Shown one piece after another: positions 32,606-41,448 of a stretch of 64,000 nucleotides of DNA; the stretch's first letter is position 1, and each line of letters starts with the position of its first letter. The notes beneath the pieces were generated by a model that saw only the letters and a list, made by a program, of their open reading frames with translations, was not told the origin of the DNA and ran no database searches. A program made the position numbers and the translations under genes. Origin of the DNA: Pseudovibrio sp. Alg231-02 (GTDB taxonomy: Bacteria; Pseudomonadota; Alphaproteobacteria; Rhizobiales; Stappiaceae); assembly GCF_900143565.1 (NCBI RefSeq), contig NZ_FREX01000004.1, positions 373,147-437,146 on the forward strand, written 5' to 3'.

Positions 32606-33423
32606 CCCCTGAAACAGTTCTGGACCAAGCAGCCGAGTTGGAGCAACGCTTCAACGCTGCCCAAAAGATGGCTGATGAAGCGGCAGCGCTTGCCCTTGAG
32701 CACTTCGCCAATCGCGATGATCTGAACATCGACACAAAACGGCATCCGCAGGATGTCGTTTCTGAAGCTGACAAAGCTGTGGAGCAGAAAATCCGCAGCC
32801 TGATCGCCATGCACTTCCCTGAGGATGCATTACTTGGTGAGGAATTTGGCTTTGTGGAAGGGACGACCGGTTACACCTGGGTCATTGACCCAATTGACGG
32901 AACTGCCCCGTTTCTCAATGGGTTACCGGGGTGGTGCGTGTGCATTGCCGTAACCGACAAAGACGGTGCTGCCATCGGTATCATTGATGTTCCGGTCCTC
33001 AAAGAACGCTTTGCTGCCCTGCGCGGTAAAGGCACCACACTCAACGGTTCCCCAGTTCGGGTGACCGAACGATTTAACCTGCAGACCGGCATGCTTGGCG
33101 TTGGCGCGAATGACCGCGTTGCTCCTGCGCAGGTCGGTAAAATGTTCGAAGACCTGATGTCCGCAGGCGTGAGCTACACTCGTTATGGCTCCGGTGCATT
33201 GATGTTGGCATGGGTCGCTGCGGGGCGCTTGGTTGGCTACGTTGAGCCGCGCATGTCTGCCTGGGACTGCATGGCTGCATACTGCCTTATCACTGAAGCT
33301 GGCGGGAAAATTCTCCCATTTCCGATGGCTGAGAACCCAAGTGCCCCGTATCCTGTTTTGGGCGCTGCTCCGCAGGTGTTCGATGAGGTTCTTGACCTCA
33401 CAAATCTAACCCAGTTTGCCTAG
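32602..33423 (+). CDS. Inositol-monophosphatase-family phosphatase
   Basis: This 273-residue cytosolic Mg-dependent phosphatase has metal-binding motifs GEEFG (about residue 82), the signature IDPIDGTAPFLNG (IDPxDGT) and the C-terminal SAWDCMAAY. The family removes phosphate from inositol phosphate, histidinol phosphate, PAP or sugar bisphosphates. Tight coupling to an Afu-type importer under a LacI regulator suggests it dephosphorylates the imported sugar or polyol phosphate. The exact substrate is unknown. It ends before a strong terminator. Confidence 0.88.
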   Translation: MTPETVLDQAAELEQRFNAAQKMADEAAALALEHFANRDDLNIDTKRHPQDVVSEADKAVEQKIRSLIAMHFPEDALLGEEFGFVEGTTGYTWVIDPIDGTAPFLNGLPGWCVCIAVTDKDGAAIGIIDVPVLKERFAALRGKGTTLNGSPVRVTERFNLQTGMLGVGANDRVAPAQVGKMFEDLMSAGVSYTRYGSGALMLAWVAAGRLVGYVEPRMSAWDCMAAYCLITEAGGKILPFPMAENPSAPYPVLGAAPQVFDEVLDLTNLTQFA

Positions 33424-33457
33424 TCTCCCGAGTAGACAACGGGTTAGATCACACTTG

Positions 33458-33493
33458 CAGGCGCTGTTCACCCAGAGCAGCGCCTGTTTTTTT
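33458..33493. terminator. Terminator after the IMPase-family gene
   Basis: CAGGCGCTG (33458-33466) pairs perfectly with CAGCGCCTG (33478-33486), followed by seven T. It separates the Afu-like operon from the converging TRAP permease gene. Confidence 0.92.
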
Positions 33494-33499
33494 ATGCAC

Positions 33500-35257
33500 T
33501 CAGATGAAGAGCAGAACACCACCGCCCGCGATCAGGCCACCGCGGATAAGTGGTGAGAATGGTGCGATGACACCGTAGGAAATTGCAGAGAGCGCAAGGC
33601 CCACCTTCACCGTTGCCAGCAATGACCAGACTGGCGAACTCACAAGCGTGATCAGCGTCGGATTTGCTATCATTCCCAACGGGATAAGGTAAAGGCCAAT
33701 CCCCAGCGCCATCGCAAACAACGCGACCTTCAACCAGTTCTCATTGACCATGCCCGCAGCAATGAACACCGCTCCGCACACAGGGGGAGTAATGGTGGAG
33801 AGCAGCGCGAACCAGAACACGAACAGGTGTGCCTGAAGCGGTTCCAGGCCGATATCAATGAGCGCAGGACCAGCAACAGAAACGCAGATCACATAGGCAG
33901 CTGTTGTTGGCACTTCCATGCCTAACACCATGCAAGCCAGAGCTGTCAGCAGCAGTGCAGGCCACAACATGCCCCCGGAGCCGGAGAGGATAAGTGAGGT
34001 GATCTTCACCCCAAGACCTGTCACCCCCAAGGTGCCGATGATGATGGACGCACAGAGGATAATCGAGGCGATCATCGCCACCTGCTTGCCGGAGTTCATC
34101 AGCGCCTGCTCAAAGCGCCCACCGATTTTCCGCAGGTCTACCTTGAAGTTTTTGTCGATCAGCAGCAGCACAACCGCAGCCATGATCGCCAGACAGGCGG
34201 CATACTGAGGGGTATAACCCAGCACAAACATGGCCCAGAGCAGCACCGTGAACGGCACGAGGAAGAACAGCGAGGTGATGATAACCGAGCGGGTATCCGG
34301 CTGGTCTTCCGCCGCCAATCCCTTCAGCTCATAGCGCCGGGCAAAGGCATTGATACCCATCCAAACCGCGAAGAAGTACAGAAATGCGGGCAAAATCGCA
34401 GCTGCCATGATGCCGGTGTAGGGCACGCCGGTCAGTTCCACCATGACAAAAGCGCCCGCTCCCATCAGCGGCGGCATGATTTGTCCCCCTGAGGAGGCGA
34501 CAGCTTCCACGGCAGCGGCAAGTGCACGTGGGTAACCCAGTTTGGTCATGGCGGGCAGCGTAATCGCGCCGGTAGACGCTACGTTGGCAGAAGCCGAGCC
34601 GGAGATGGAGCCGAACAAAGCCGATGAAATCACTGAGACTTTCGCCGTTCCGCCTTTCAGCTTACCTGCGGCGGCGGCGGCCACATTCATGAAACCAGCG
34701 CCTGCTTCTCCGGCATTCAAAAACGCACCGAAGATCACAAAGATCGCGACAACACCAACAGATACTCCCGTCAGCTTGCCCCATAATCCCCCTTCAGCAA
34801 TGGTCATGGTACCGAGAAAACTTTCCAGCGGAACACCTGCATAGCCGAACTCACCGGGGATATGTTGCCCAAACATGCCATAGGCCAGCGCAATCAACGC
34901 CACCAGTGGCAGCGGCCAGCCAATGGCTCGACGCGCCATTTCCAGCACCGTGATCAGCAGGCCAAATGCCAGATAAAGCTGAAAATCATCAATGAGATAG
35001 CCGTATTGATCCGACAGGTCCGAGTGGTTCCATGCAATCCAACCAGCCGCAAAAACACCAAAGGCTGTGAGCACATAACCCGTCACCTTCTCAAGGGGAT
35101 TACGTGCCATCAGGATGAGAGCCCAAGGCAATGCCAGTGCCATATGCAACGGACGACTGACCAGATTGGGAACCAGACCGGAAAAGATCAGACCCAGATG
35201 AAACAGCACGGTGGCCAGACCGAGCACCAGCCAGACGGAACGGTGAATTCTATTCAA
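33500..35257 (-). CDS. TAXI-type TRAP transporter fused permease (4TM/12TM)
   Basis: This 585-residue inner-membrane protein fuses the small and large TRAP subunits, as in TAXI transporters. It has SGSASANVASTGAITLPAM, the GGQIMPPLMGAGAFVM motif and a second half with VPTTAAYVICVS and TPPVCGAVFIAAG. It is somewhat short for the class. The start appears to be a TTG at 35257 with no clear ribosome site; no better ATG exists near the N-terminal membrane segments. It forms a pair with the TAXI binding protein upstream, separated by a hairpin. The substrate is unknown; glutamate-like anions are known for some members. Confidence 0.87.
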   Translation of the reverse strand: MNRIHRSVWLVLGLATVLFHLGLIFSGLVPNLVSRPLHMALALPWALILMARNPLEKVTGYVLTAFGVFAAGWIAWNHSDLSDQYGYLIDDFQLYLAFGLLITVLEMARRAIGWPLPLVALIALAYGMFGQHIPGEFGYAGVPLESFLGTMTIAEGGLWGKLTGVSVGVVAIFVIFGAFLNAGEAGAGFMNVAAAAAGKLKGGTAKVSVISSALFGSISGSASANVASTGAITLPAMTKLGYPRALAAAVEAVASSGGQIMPPLMGAGAFVMVELTGVPYTGIMAAAILPAFLYFFAVWMGINAFARRYELKGLAAEDQPDTRSVIITSLFFLVPFTVLLWAMFVLGYTPQYAACLAIMAAVVLLLIDKNFKVDLRKIGGRFEQALMNSGKQVAMIASIILCASIIIGTLGVTGLGVKITSLILSGSGGMLWPALLLTALACMVLGMEVPTTAAYVICVSVAGPALIDIGLEPLQAHLFVFWFALLSTITPPVCGAVFIAAGMVNENWLKVALFAMALGIGLYLIPLGMIANPTLITLVSSPVWSLLATVKVGLALSAISYGVIAPFSPLIRGGLIAGGGVLLFI

Positions 35258-35278
35258 CGAAATAACCCAGAATAAGTA

Positions 35279-35312
35279 AGGCCCGAAGAATATACTCCGG
35301 GCCTGAATTTTT
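35279..35312 (-). terminator. Hairpin between TAXI binding-protein and permease genes
   Basis: AGGCCCG (35279-35285) pairs with CGGGCCT (35298-35304). On the minus strand it lies after the binding-protein gene and before the permease gene, so it probably attenuates permease expression. Confidence 0.6.
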
Positions 35313-35328
35313 GATAAGATGAATACGC

Positions 35329-36282
35329 TTAGCGCTGCGCGTCGGTGATTGTGTACCCAACTTCATCATAAAACTTCAGCGCACCCGGATGGATTTTGCC
35401 GCTGATGTTGCCGAGCAGATCCTTGTCCACGCCGTTCCACCATGCTGCGTCCTTGCCCATTTTTTCCTTCTGGTCCCAGAAGCTTTTGGTCAGCGCATAT
35501 GCGGTCGCATCATCCATCTGCGTTGTTGTGTAAGCCACAACCGGCAGAGAAGTTGTTGTGATGTCAGCATCTTGACCAGCATAGGTTCCAGCCGGGATCA
35601 CCAGTTTGGTGCGCTTGGTCTGGGCGATCTGGTCATCAGAAAGAGACAGAACATCAACACCTGTCCCAGCAGCAGCCTCAATCACGTTTGGCGCCGGGTA
35701 GGAACCTGCGGTCACGAAGCCATCAATCTGGCCGTTCTTCAGCGCAGGCACAGCGTTGGAAAGCTCTACATCCGCTAGTTCTACTTCACCTTCAAGGCCA
35801 AACAGTTTCAGGTACTTAGCACCTTCACGAGCACCAAAGGAACCTTTACCGATGAGGATTTTCTTACCCTTCATGTCCGCAAAGCTCTCAATGCCGCTGT
35901 CTTCACCAACCACAAAGTGCATGGTCAGGGACGGGATTGGGAACAGTGCACGGATTTCACCGAACTTGGGATTTGCCCGTTTTTCGAACATCGCCTTGCC
36001 GCCCTTGGCAAGCTTCACCAGTACCGGCGGCGTGGTGAAAACGTAGTTGCCCGGACGCACCGCAGCTTCCATTACGTTTTGAACAGAACCCTGACTTTCT
36101 TCAACGGTAACAATGATATCCCCGTTTGAGGCTTCCTTCATTGCTTCCGCAATCTGTACTGCCATCTGATAATAAGAGGATGAGGTTTTTGCTGATTTAT
36201 AAGTGACGCGGGTTTCCGCCTGAGCGCTAAACGAAAACGCAACAAGAGCTGCAGCAGCCACGCATGAGTGTAATAGTTTCAT
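35329..36282 (-). CDS. TAXI-family TRAP transporter substrate-binding protein
   Basis: This 317-residue periplasmic protein has a signal peptide ending near SAQA. The family pattern appears in SSSYYQMAVQIAEAM near the N-terminus, GSVQNVMEA, GKILIGKGSFGAREGAKYL and QIDGFVTAGSYPAPNV. It captures a small anion and delivers it to the fused permease downstream. ATG 36282 follows AGAGGATG. No regulator is attached directly; the WYL regulator at 37235 is oriented the same way but separated by about 220 bases. Confidence 0.9.
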   Translation of the reverse strand: MKLLHSCVAAAALVAFSFSAQAETRVTYKSAKTSSSYYQMAVQIAEAMKEASNGDIIVTVEESQGSVQNVMEAAVRPGNYVFTTPPVLVKLAKGGKAMFEKRANPKFGEIRALFPIPSLTMHFVVGEDSGIESFADMKGKKILIGKGSFGAREGAKYLKLFGLEGEVELADVELSNAVPALKNGQIDGFVTAGSYPAPNVIEAAAGTGVDVLSLSDDQIAQTKRTKLVIPAGTYAGQDADITTTSLPVVAYTTTQMDDATAYALTKSFWDQKEKMGKDAAWWNGVDKDLLGNISGKIHPGALKFYDEVGYTITDAQR

Positions 36283-36500
36283 GGATCATCCTCTGGAACG
36301 ACAAATACTTAAAATTGCTGAGAGATTTTATCGAGTATGTGAGGTGTTTCAAGTAGGGGGATCAGCTTACCGCTGATCTGAGGCGGAAATTTTCTCATGA
36401 ATGCATGACAGAACGAACAGCTTGCGCGATTTTGCGTTTTTTACGTGAAATCTGCGTTACTCGCGTTTTGGGTGCGTTCATATGAGTGTTTGTGGTGCAA

Positions 36501-37235
36501 TCATATCAGAAGGCCGTTTTTGTCTAAAGTCTCCTGAAACTCTTCCTTGGGCAACAGCCGGAAATGATCCCCCGTCATCTCCGCGGTCAGAATTCGATCA
36601 CACCGAAATGTGCGCGGCGCATTTCGCAGATGATCAAATGAGATCACGTACCAGACAGGATAATTTAGCATAAGGTAGTGCGGTTCGATCCGCCGTTCAG
36701 AGGATGCACCATCCTCTCGCTTATATCCGATCGTGAGCGTCACCTGATCGATGAAGGCCTGATGCAGTGCCTGCACGACATCTTTGGGCGGGGCATTGAT
36801 CGTCCGCTGCACATAGGTGGAGGCTGTCGACCCGATCAGGATGCGGGATTTCAGGCGGTTTACCTTATGACGTTTTTCAGGTGAGAACGACGCCACCAGT
36901 TGCCGTCTGACCGAACCGAGGCTCGCCAGAAACATGGGCGAATCCATTTGCTCAGAAACAGCGATGCTGATCAGCAAATCGACCGCTTCCGGATACGCCA
37001 GATTCATGCGCCCGACACCCCAGTTGCGATCAAGGCGAACACCTCCGCCGCGACCACGATCCGCATCAATGGGCAAGCCCTGCTCGCGCATCAGCTGAAG
37101 GTCCCGAGTGATGGTGCGTTCGCTGACATCATGCTGAAGGGCCAGATCTTTGACTGTGCAAAGCTCTTCCTGCTTCAGCTGAACAGCCAGCAGTTCCATC
37201 CGTCTTAATCTGCCATTTGAATTTGTGCGCGCCAT
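36501..37235 (-). CDS. WYL-domain transcriptional regulator (YafY/DeoR type)
   Basis: This 244-residue regulator has an N-terminal helix-turn-helix (TVKDLALQHDVSERTITRDLQLM, about residues 27-49) and a C-terminal WYL-type ligand domain (PHYLMLNYPVWYVISFDHLRNAPRTFRCDRI, about 183-213). The start codon is 6 bases from a perfect 11-bp inverted repeat of GGACA/TGTCC type. It is divergent from a small VOC-family gene and most likely represses it and itself. Confidence 0.88.
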   Translation of the reverse strand: MARTNSNGRLRRMELLAVQLKQEELCTVKDLALQHDVSERTITRDLQLMREQGLPIDADRGRGGGVRLDRNWGVGRMNLAYPEAVDLLISIAVSEQMDSPMFLASLGSVRRQLVASFSPEKRHKVNRLKSRILIGSTASTYVQRTINAPPKDVVQALHQAFIDQVTLTIGYKREDGASSERRIEPHYLMLNYPVWYVISFDHLRNAPRTFRCDRILTAEMTGDHFRLLPKEEFQETLDKNGLLI

Positions 37236-37240
37236 TAAAA

Positions 37241-37265
37241 AAATAGGACATTAAATGTCCTATTT
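37241..37265. promoter_or_regulatory. Perfect palindrome, operator of the WYL regulator
   Basis: AAATAGGACAT (37241-37251) and ATGTCCTATTT (37255-37265) are perfect inverted copies with a 3-base centre. It lies in the divergent promoter of the WYL regulator and VOC genes. GGACA/TGTCC arms are usual for YafY-like regulators. Confidence 0.78.
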
Positions 37266-37312
37266 GTCAATACAACCGAGGTGACCCGAGTTCAACACAT
37301 GGAGATCACACG

Positions 37313-37681
37313 ATGAAAATTGGCTATTTCACTGTCGGAACGAACAACAGAGAAGCCTCTGCCAAATTCTATGATTCACTCTTCGCGCAAGGCGGACCGA
37401 AGCAAGTTGCGGCCAATGAAAGGCTGACCTACTGGCAAAATGAGAATTTTGCCTTTGCGACGGCTCTGCCCATTGATGGAAAGCCCGCAACACATGGAAA
37501 TGGTGCAATGGTGGGCTTTGGCGTCGACTCTGTCGATGAGGTCAAGAGGCTCCACAAACTGGCCATCGACCTGGGCGGCACCAATGAGGGTGATCCAAAC
37601 CAACGAGGCCCGTTCATTTCAGCCTATGTGAGAGATCTCGATCACAACAAACTCATCTTCTTCACAGAGGCTATGAGCTGA
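37313..37681 (+). CDS. VOC/glyoxalase-family protein
   Basis: This 122-residue cytosolic protein has the vicinal-oxygen-chelate fold: FTVGTNNREASAKFYDSLF near the start and the repeat strands VGFGVDSVDEVKRLH and AYVRDLDHNKLIFF at the end. A metal-ligand glutamate near the C-terminus (FFTEAM region) is not clear. Such small VOC proteins act in detoxification or antibiotic binding, but the substrate is unknown. Its partner is the divergent WYL regulator. ATG 37313 has a GGAG site. Confidence 0.8.
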   Translation: MKIGYFTVGTNNREASAKFYDSLFAQGGPKQVAANERLTYWQNENFAFATALPIDGKPATHGNGAMVGFGVDSVDEVKRLHKLAIDLGGTNEGDPNQRGPFISAYVRDLDHNKLIFFTEAMS

Positions 37682-37855
37682 GCACCCACCCCACACCTCA
37701 GACTGTCTTCATCCCCCAGAAGTGCAGATGAGCTGTGAGAATGCAGGTATTGCAACCTCGATACATAGGTCGCCTAATGCCTGCGGGAATGATGCTCATG
37801 TGCAGCGGTTTCAACGTGAGATCGCTGCACCTATCAGCCTCAGTTGGGGGACAAT

Positions 37856-39340
37856 ATGAACACGCCAAATGCCGACCTGCAAAACAAAATCAGCCAGATC
37901 AGAGAGCAACTGCAACATCTGAAAACGACGGATACAAAGCCGAAAGCCGTCGCAGGGCCCAGCCTGAACCAAGCCTTGCAAGCCAGCGAGCGCATGCTGT
38001 TTGGCGAGCTCAACCAAAAGGGCCTTTTGAAATCCGCCCCACCACAAACAGATCTTGAGGGAGGCAATGTCGAGTTCGGTCTGGCCCTTTACTGGATCTT
38101 TAACCCACCCGAAGAACACGCGGATGTCCTTGCCGTTGTTAAAGAATTTCTGGAGTGGGAAGCGGGTGGACCGTTGCAGGCACCCCTGCGGGCTGACTAC
38201 AGCACCATCACGCAGCAAATCGAGCTGGGCACCTATGTCACGTCCGACGGTTCGATTTTGGGCTTCGGTAAATATGAGATGGGTGATGTCGGATGGACGA
38301 CCTGCCTCGCTTATGTTGCTTACTACAAGCTCTTTCCGAGTAAAAAAGCCCCCTTCAACACCACACCAGCGGGCATCATCGACCTGGCGGCGGGGACTTC
38401 TAAAAACGAAATCAGCATTGCAATTCTTGGAGATTGGGGCACCGGTGATTACACCAGCGATGGTGGCCCAGCCATAGCCGTGATGAACGCAATCAGCAAA
38501 AGCGCTGCGCTTGATAACCCCGACTACATCATCCATGTGGGAGACGTTTACTACGCTGGCACAGAAGCCAGTCAAGAGAGCGACAACCTCGTGAAGATGT
38601 GGCCGGAGGATCGCTTTTCGGATGGCAAAATGGCCGGAACATCCTTCACGCTCAATTCCAACCACGAAATGTATGACGGAGCGAACGGCTATTTTAAGAT
38701 CGCACTCTCCTCAGCCAGCACCCCGTTCAATGAACAAAAGCAAGCAAGTTTCTTTGCGCTGAAATTTGGCGACTGGATGATGCTGGGCCTCGACAGCGCC
38801 TACTACTCGTCCGCCTCAACCCTCTTCATGGACGGCACTCTGGGTGCTAGCAGATCAAGCGTGCAAAGAGACTGGATACAGCAGGTCGTTGGGGACAGAA
38901 ACGGTAGGGATGTTATTCTCCTGACCCATCATAATCCAATCAGTTTTGATGGCCTGAAAAGAGAACCACTATGGGATGAGGCTGTTGCAGATCTGGGCGG
39001 CACTCCAGACTATTGGTACTGGGGTCATGTGCATTTAGGTGTCGCCTACGGTGACCAACTGCCCACCGCGAAAGGCACTGACGGGCGTTTTGCGAAAGTA
39101 AGATGTTCCGGCAATGCTGCGATCCCGAATGGAGCTCCCTCTGGTTTGGAGGACAAACCGCACATCGATTACTACTCGCATACTCCCTTGAAAAATAAGG
39201 AGCCTCGGGTTCGCAACGGGTTCGCCCTGATTACGCTGAGCCTTGATGGGCAGATTAACGAGAGCTTCTACGAAGTCTCCGATGGCTCGGAAGAACCCGT
39301 CGAGGTCTGGAAGTCATCACACCAGAAAACAACGGTATAG
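37856..39340 (+). CDS. Calcineurin-like metallophosphoesterase
   Basis: This 494-residue protein has no signal peptide. An N-terminal region of about 185 residues has no recognised domain and begins with a short coiled-coil-like stretch (QNKISQIREQLQHLK). The phosphoesterase domain follows, with ILGDWGTGD (metal Asp), HVGDVYYAG, SNHEMYDG (GNHE-like, Gly replaced by Ser), LLTHHNP and YWGHVHLG. It resembles bacterial purple-acid-phosphatase-like enzymes, here probably cytosolic. ATG 37856 has a GGGGG site. It stands alone; function and substrate are unknown. Confidence 0.82.
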   Translation: MNTPNADLQNKISQIREQLQHLKTTDTKPKAVAGPSLNQALQASERMLFGELNQKGLLKSAPPQTDLEGGNVEFGLALYWIFNPPEEHADVLAVVKEFLEWEAGGPLQAPLRADYSTITQQIELGTYVTSDGSILGFGKYEMGDVGWTTCLAYVAYYKLFPSKKAPFNTTPAGIIDLAAGTSKNEISIAILGDWGTGDYTSDGGPAIAVMNAISKSAALDNPDYIIHVGDVYYAGTEASQESDNLVKMWPEDRFSDGKMAGTSFTLNSNHEMYDGANGYFKIALSSASTPFNEQKQASFFALKFGDWMMLGLDSAYYSSASTLFMDGTLGASRSSVQRDWIQQVVGDRNGRDVILLTHHNPISFDGLKREPLWDEAVADLGGTPDYWYWGHVHLGVAYGDQLPTAKGTDGRFAKVRCSGNAAIPNGAPSGLEDKPHIDYYSHTPLKNKEPRVRNGFALITLSLDGQINESFYEVSDGSEEPVEVWKSSHQKTTV

Positions 39341-39346
39341 AGTTGG

Positions 39347-39389
39347 CCTCCATGCTCAGGCGAGAAAGTAGTCTGCCTGAGCATGGAGG
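39347..39389. terminator. Long perfect hairpin between convergent genes
   Basis: CCTCCATGCTCAGGC (39347-39361) pairs over 15 bases with GCCTGAGCATGGAGG (39375-39389). It lies between the metallophosphoesterase and amidase genes, which converge. The T-run is weak, but the stem is very stable. Confidence 0.75.
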
Positions 39390-39404
39390 TTCATAGATTG
39401 AGCG

Positions 39405-40679
39405 CTATCGCAGCACGTGCTCCACGGCTCGCCCTGCTGCCAACACCTGCTCGTCGTGAACCGCAGCCCCACAGATGGAAATGCTGTGTGATGGCTTGCC
39501 TGGATCAACCGGCAAGGTGAGCGATGGCATGTTCAGGAAGGCGGTGATCATGGTCAGCCGCAAAGCCTGCGCGTTGGCTTTCTGGAACGCCTCAATGCTT
39601 TCCTCTACCTCTGAGATAAGAGGCGGCACATCCGGTACCGTCGGCATCAGGACCAAGTCCCCTTTCAGCTGCGCCTCCACCTCTGACTGAAGCACCGCCC
39701 GCTGACGCCTGAGATAAGCCAGTTTCTTCGGCGTCATGGGCAGAGCATGTTCCAGACGGGCTTTGATCTGCGGGTCGATCTGATCTTTGCTCAGGTCCAC
39801 AAACTGCGAGATCTGCTCCCGCGCTTCCACGCTGACCAGCGTTCCATGCTCAGCAAACAGCAGATGCGCCTTCAAAATTGGCCGCAAATCACGGCGGACG
39901 ACATGGATGCCAGCGGCAACAAGCGTATCGATGCAATGCTCAAACATCTCCATAATCTCAGCGGAGATACCCAGCCCTTCAAGATCCGGCACCACAAGAC
40001 GGAATGTCCGTTCCTCTGCATCCTTGTTTTCAGGCAAGGTTTTACCACTCATCACCGCATCAAGCGCGCAGATACCGTCAACCGTTCGCGCCATCGGCCC
40101 CAGCACATCAAGGCTCGCCCCAAGCGGCACAACGCCTTCCATGGGATAGCGCCCCATGGTCGCCCGATACCCGCAAATGCCCTGAAAGGCTGCAGGAACC
40201 CGTGTAGAACCGGAGGTGTCACTGCCAATCGCCAGATCACAAATGCCGTTGGAAATTGCTGCTGCACTGCCAGAGGACGAGCCGCCCGGAATAAGCGCAG
40301 CATCCAACCCGTTGGGCGCATTGCCATAATGGGGGTTGAGTCCGATGCCAGAAAACGCAAACTCGGTCATATTGGCAGGCCCGATGGGAATGCCCCCCGC
40401 CTCAATCACCTGCTGCACCACCGCTGCATTTTCAGCTTCAATCTCGGTGGCATAAACAACAGAGCCCGCCGTTGTTGCCCGCCCTTTCAGCGCAATATTC
40501 CCTTTGATCGCAACGAGTTGCCCATCAATAGCACTCAGAGATTGCCCGGCCATGCGCCGCGCATCCGCCGCCGCAACCAACTCTTCTACCTGCCTCCGAT
40601 TGAGCCCAATAAAGATGCCCCGAAGTTCCTCCCCCCCAAGCCTCTCCCAAAGCCCCGCAAGATCACCCATATCCACCAT
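39405..40679 (-). CDS. Amidase-signature family hydrolase
   Basis: This protein of about 424 residues has the Ser-cisSer-Lys triad pattern: AIKGNIALKG with the catalytic Lys, GGSSSGSAAAISNG with the cis-Ser, and IGSDTSGSTRVPAAF with the nucleophile Ser. Members hydrolyse carboxamides, including allophanate-type substrates; the specificity is unknown. ATG 40679 is favoured since a GGAG lies 7 bases before; a TTG at 40700 is less likely. It stands alone between two terminators. Confidence 0.87.
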   Translation of the reverse strand: MVDMGDLAGLWERLGGEELRGIFIGLNRRQVEELVAAADARRMAGQSLSAIDGQLVAIKGNIALKGRATTAGSVVYATEIEAENAAVVQQVIEAGGIPIGPANMTEFAFSGIGLNPHYGNAPNGLDAALIPGGSSSGSAAAISNGICDLAIGSDTSGSTRVPAAFQGICGYRATMGRYPMEGVVPLGASLDVLGPMARTVDGICALDAVMSGKTLPENKDAEERTFRLVVPDLEGLGISAEIMEMFEHCIDTLVAAGIHVVRRDLRPILKAHLLFAEHGTLVSVEAREQISQFVDLSKDQIDPQIKARLEHALPMTPKKLAYLRRQRAVLQSEVEAQLKGDLVLMPTVPDVPPLISEVEESIEAFQKANAQALRLTMITAFLNMPSLTLPVDPGKPSHSISICGAAVHDEQVLAAGRAVEHVLR

Positions 40680-40800
40680 CCCAGAGCTCCATAAACCCAA
40701 TCACTCCAACCATACTAAAACCAGCAATTCCAAGGTGTCAAAGCAGGAATGTGAGAGAACCGATCACATATTACAAACGCAGAAGCCAGCTCCTCAAACA

Positions 40801-40832
40801 AAAAAAGGCCTCTCGCGATGAGAGGCCTTTTG
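40801..40832. terminator. Terminator, copy 1 of a duplicated 32-bp sequence
   Basis: AAAAGGCCTCTC (40803-40814) pairs with GAGAGGCCTTTT around GCGAT. The same 32 bases recur at 48283-48314. It lies upstream of the amidase gene and downstream of the small secreted-protein gene stop at 40891. Confidence 0.85.
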
Positions 40833-40890
40833 TGGTTGGTCACCCATGATGCCAGGACGGTGGGACATCTGGGAGGGACGGTAGTCTCCC

Positions 40891-41202
40891 TTATGGATTT
40901 ACAACCACATAAACTGTTTTTCCATCTTCGGTCGTGGCCTGATAATAAGTGCCGCCGCAGTTGTAGTAGCCATTGTATGGGGTACAGCCTGAGATGCTCT
41001 GGCGGCGGTTGACACGGCGGGATGTGCGACGGGCGGTCCGGCGAGCTGCATTGCGCTCTGCTGTCTGGGCATTTGCCTCACCGATTTTGAAGGAGATTGG
41101 TGAGATGGACTTGGTGCCAGGCTGCGAAGGTCTTGGGTTATAATCCACTGTGTAACCAACGGAGAGGGCAACTGCTGCGATTGTCAGGGCTTTGATAGAC
41201 AT
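40891..41202 (-). CDS. Small secreted cysteine-containing protein, unknown function
   Basis: This 103-residue protein has an N-terminal hydrophobic segment (IKALTIAAVALSVGY) that may be a signal peptide. It has an Arg-rich middle (RRTARRTSRRVNRR) and a C-terminal part CTPYNGYYNCGGTYYQ ending in VYVVVNP. The two cysteines could form a disulfide in the periplasm. I do not recognise the family with certainty. ATG 41202 is used, following a purine-rich AAGAAGAAG stretch; a longer frame to 41286 has no such site and adds basic residues before the signal. Confidence 0.65.
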   Translation of the reverse strand: MSIKALTIAAVALSVGYTVDYNPRPSQPGTKSISPISFKIGEANAQTAERNAARRTARRTSRRVNRRQSISGCTPYNGYYNCGGTYYQATTEDGKTVYVVVNP

Positions 41203-41448
41203 TTTTCTTCTTCTTTTTATTGGTGGTCGTAAGGTTTTGCTTCGGCTTTCAGGGTTCTCGCCGATGGTCCTTACTGCTCTGACCACTGGGTTGCTTTGAA
41301 GAGAACGAGGTGCTCAGATTGCCAGTTAGGCTGCTCTCTTCGATGGTACTCCCGAGCGGAACCAGTCCGGATCCTTGAGTTCTTGATCGGATTACTTTCC
41401 GTCTTCGGGAGAAAACTGTTTTCTTTGGGTTTTCTAATCTGATCGCTC

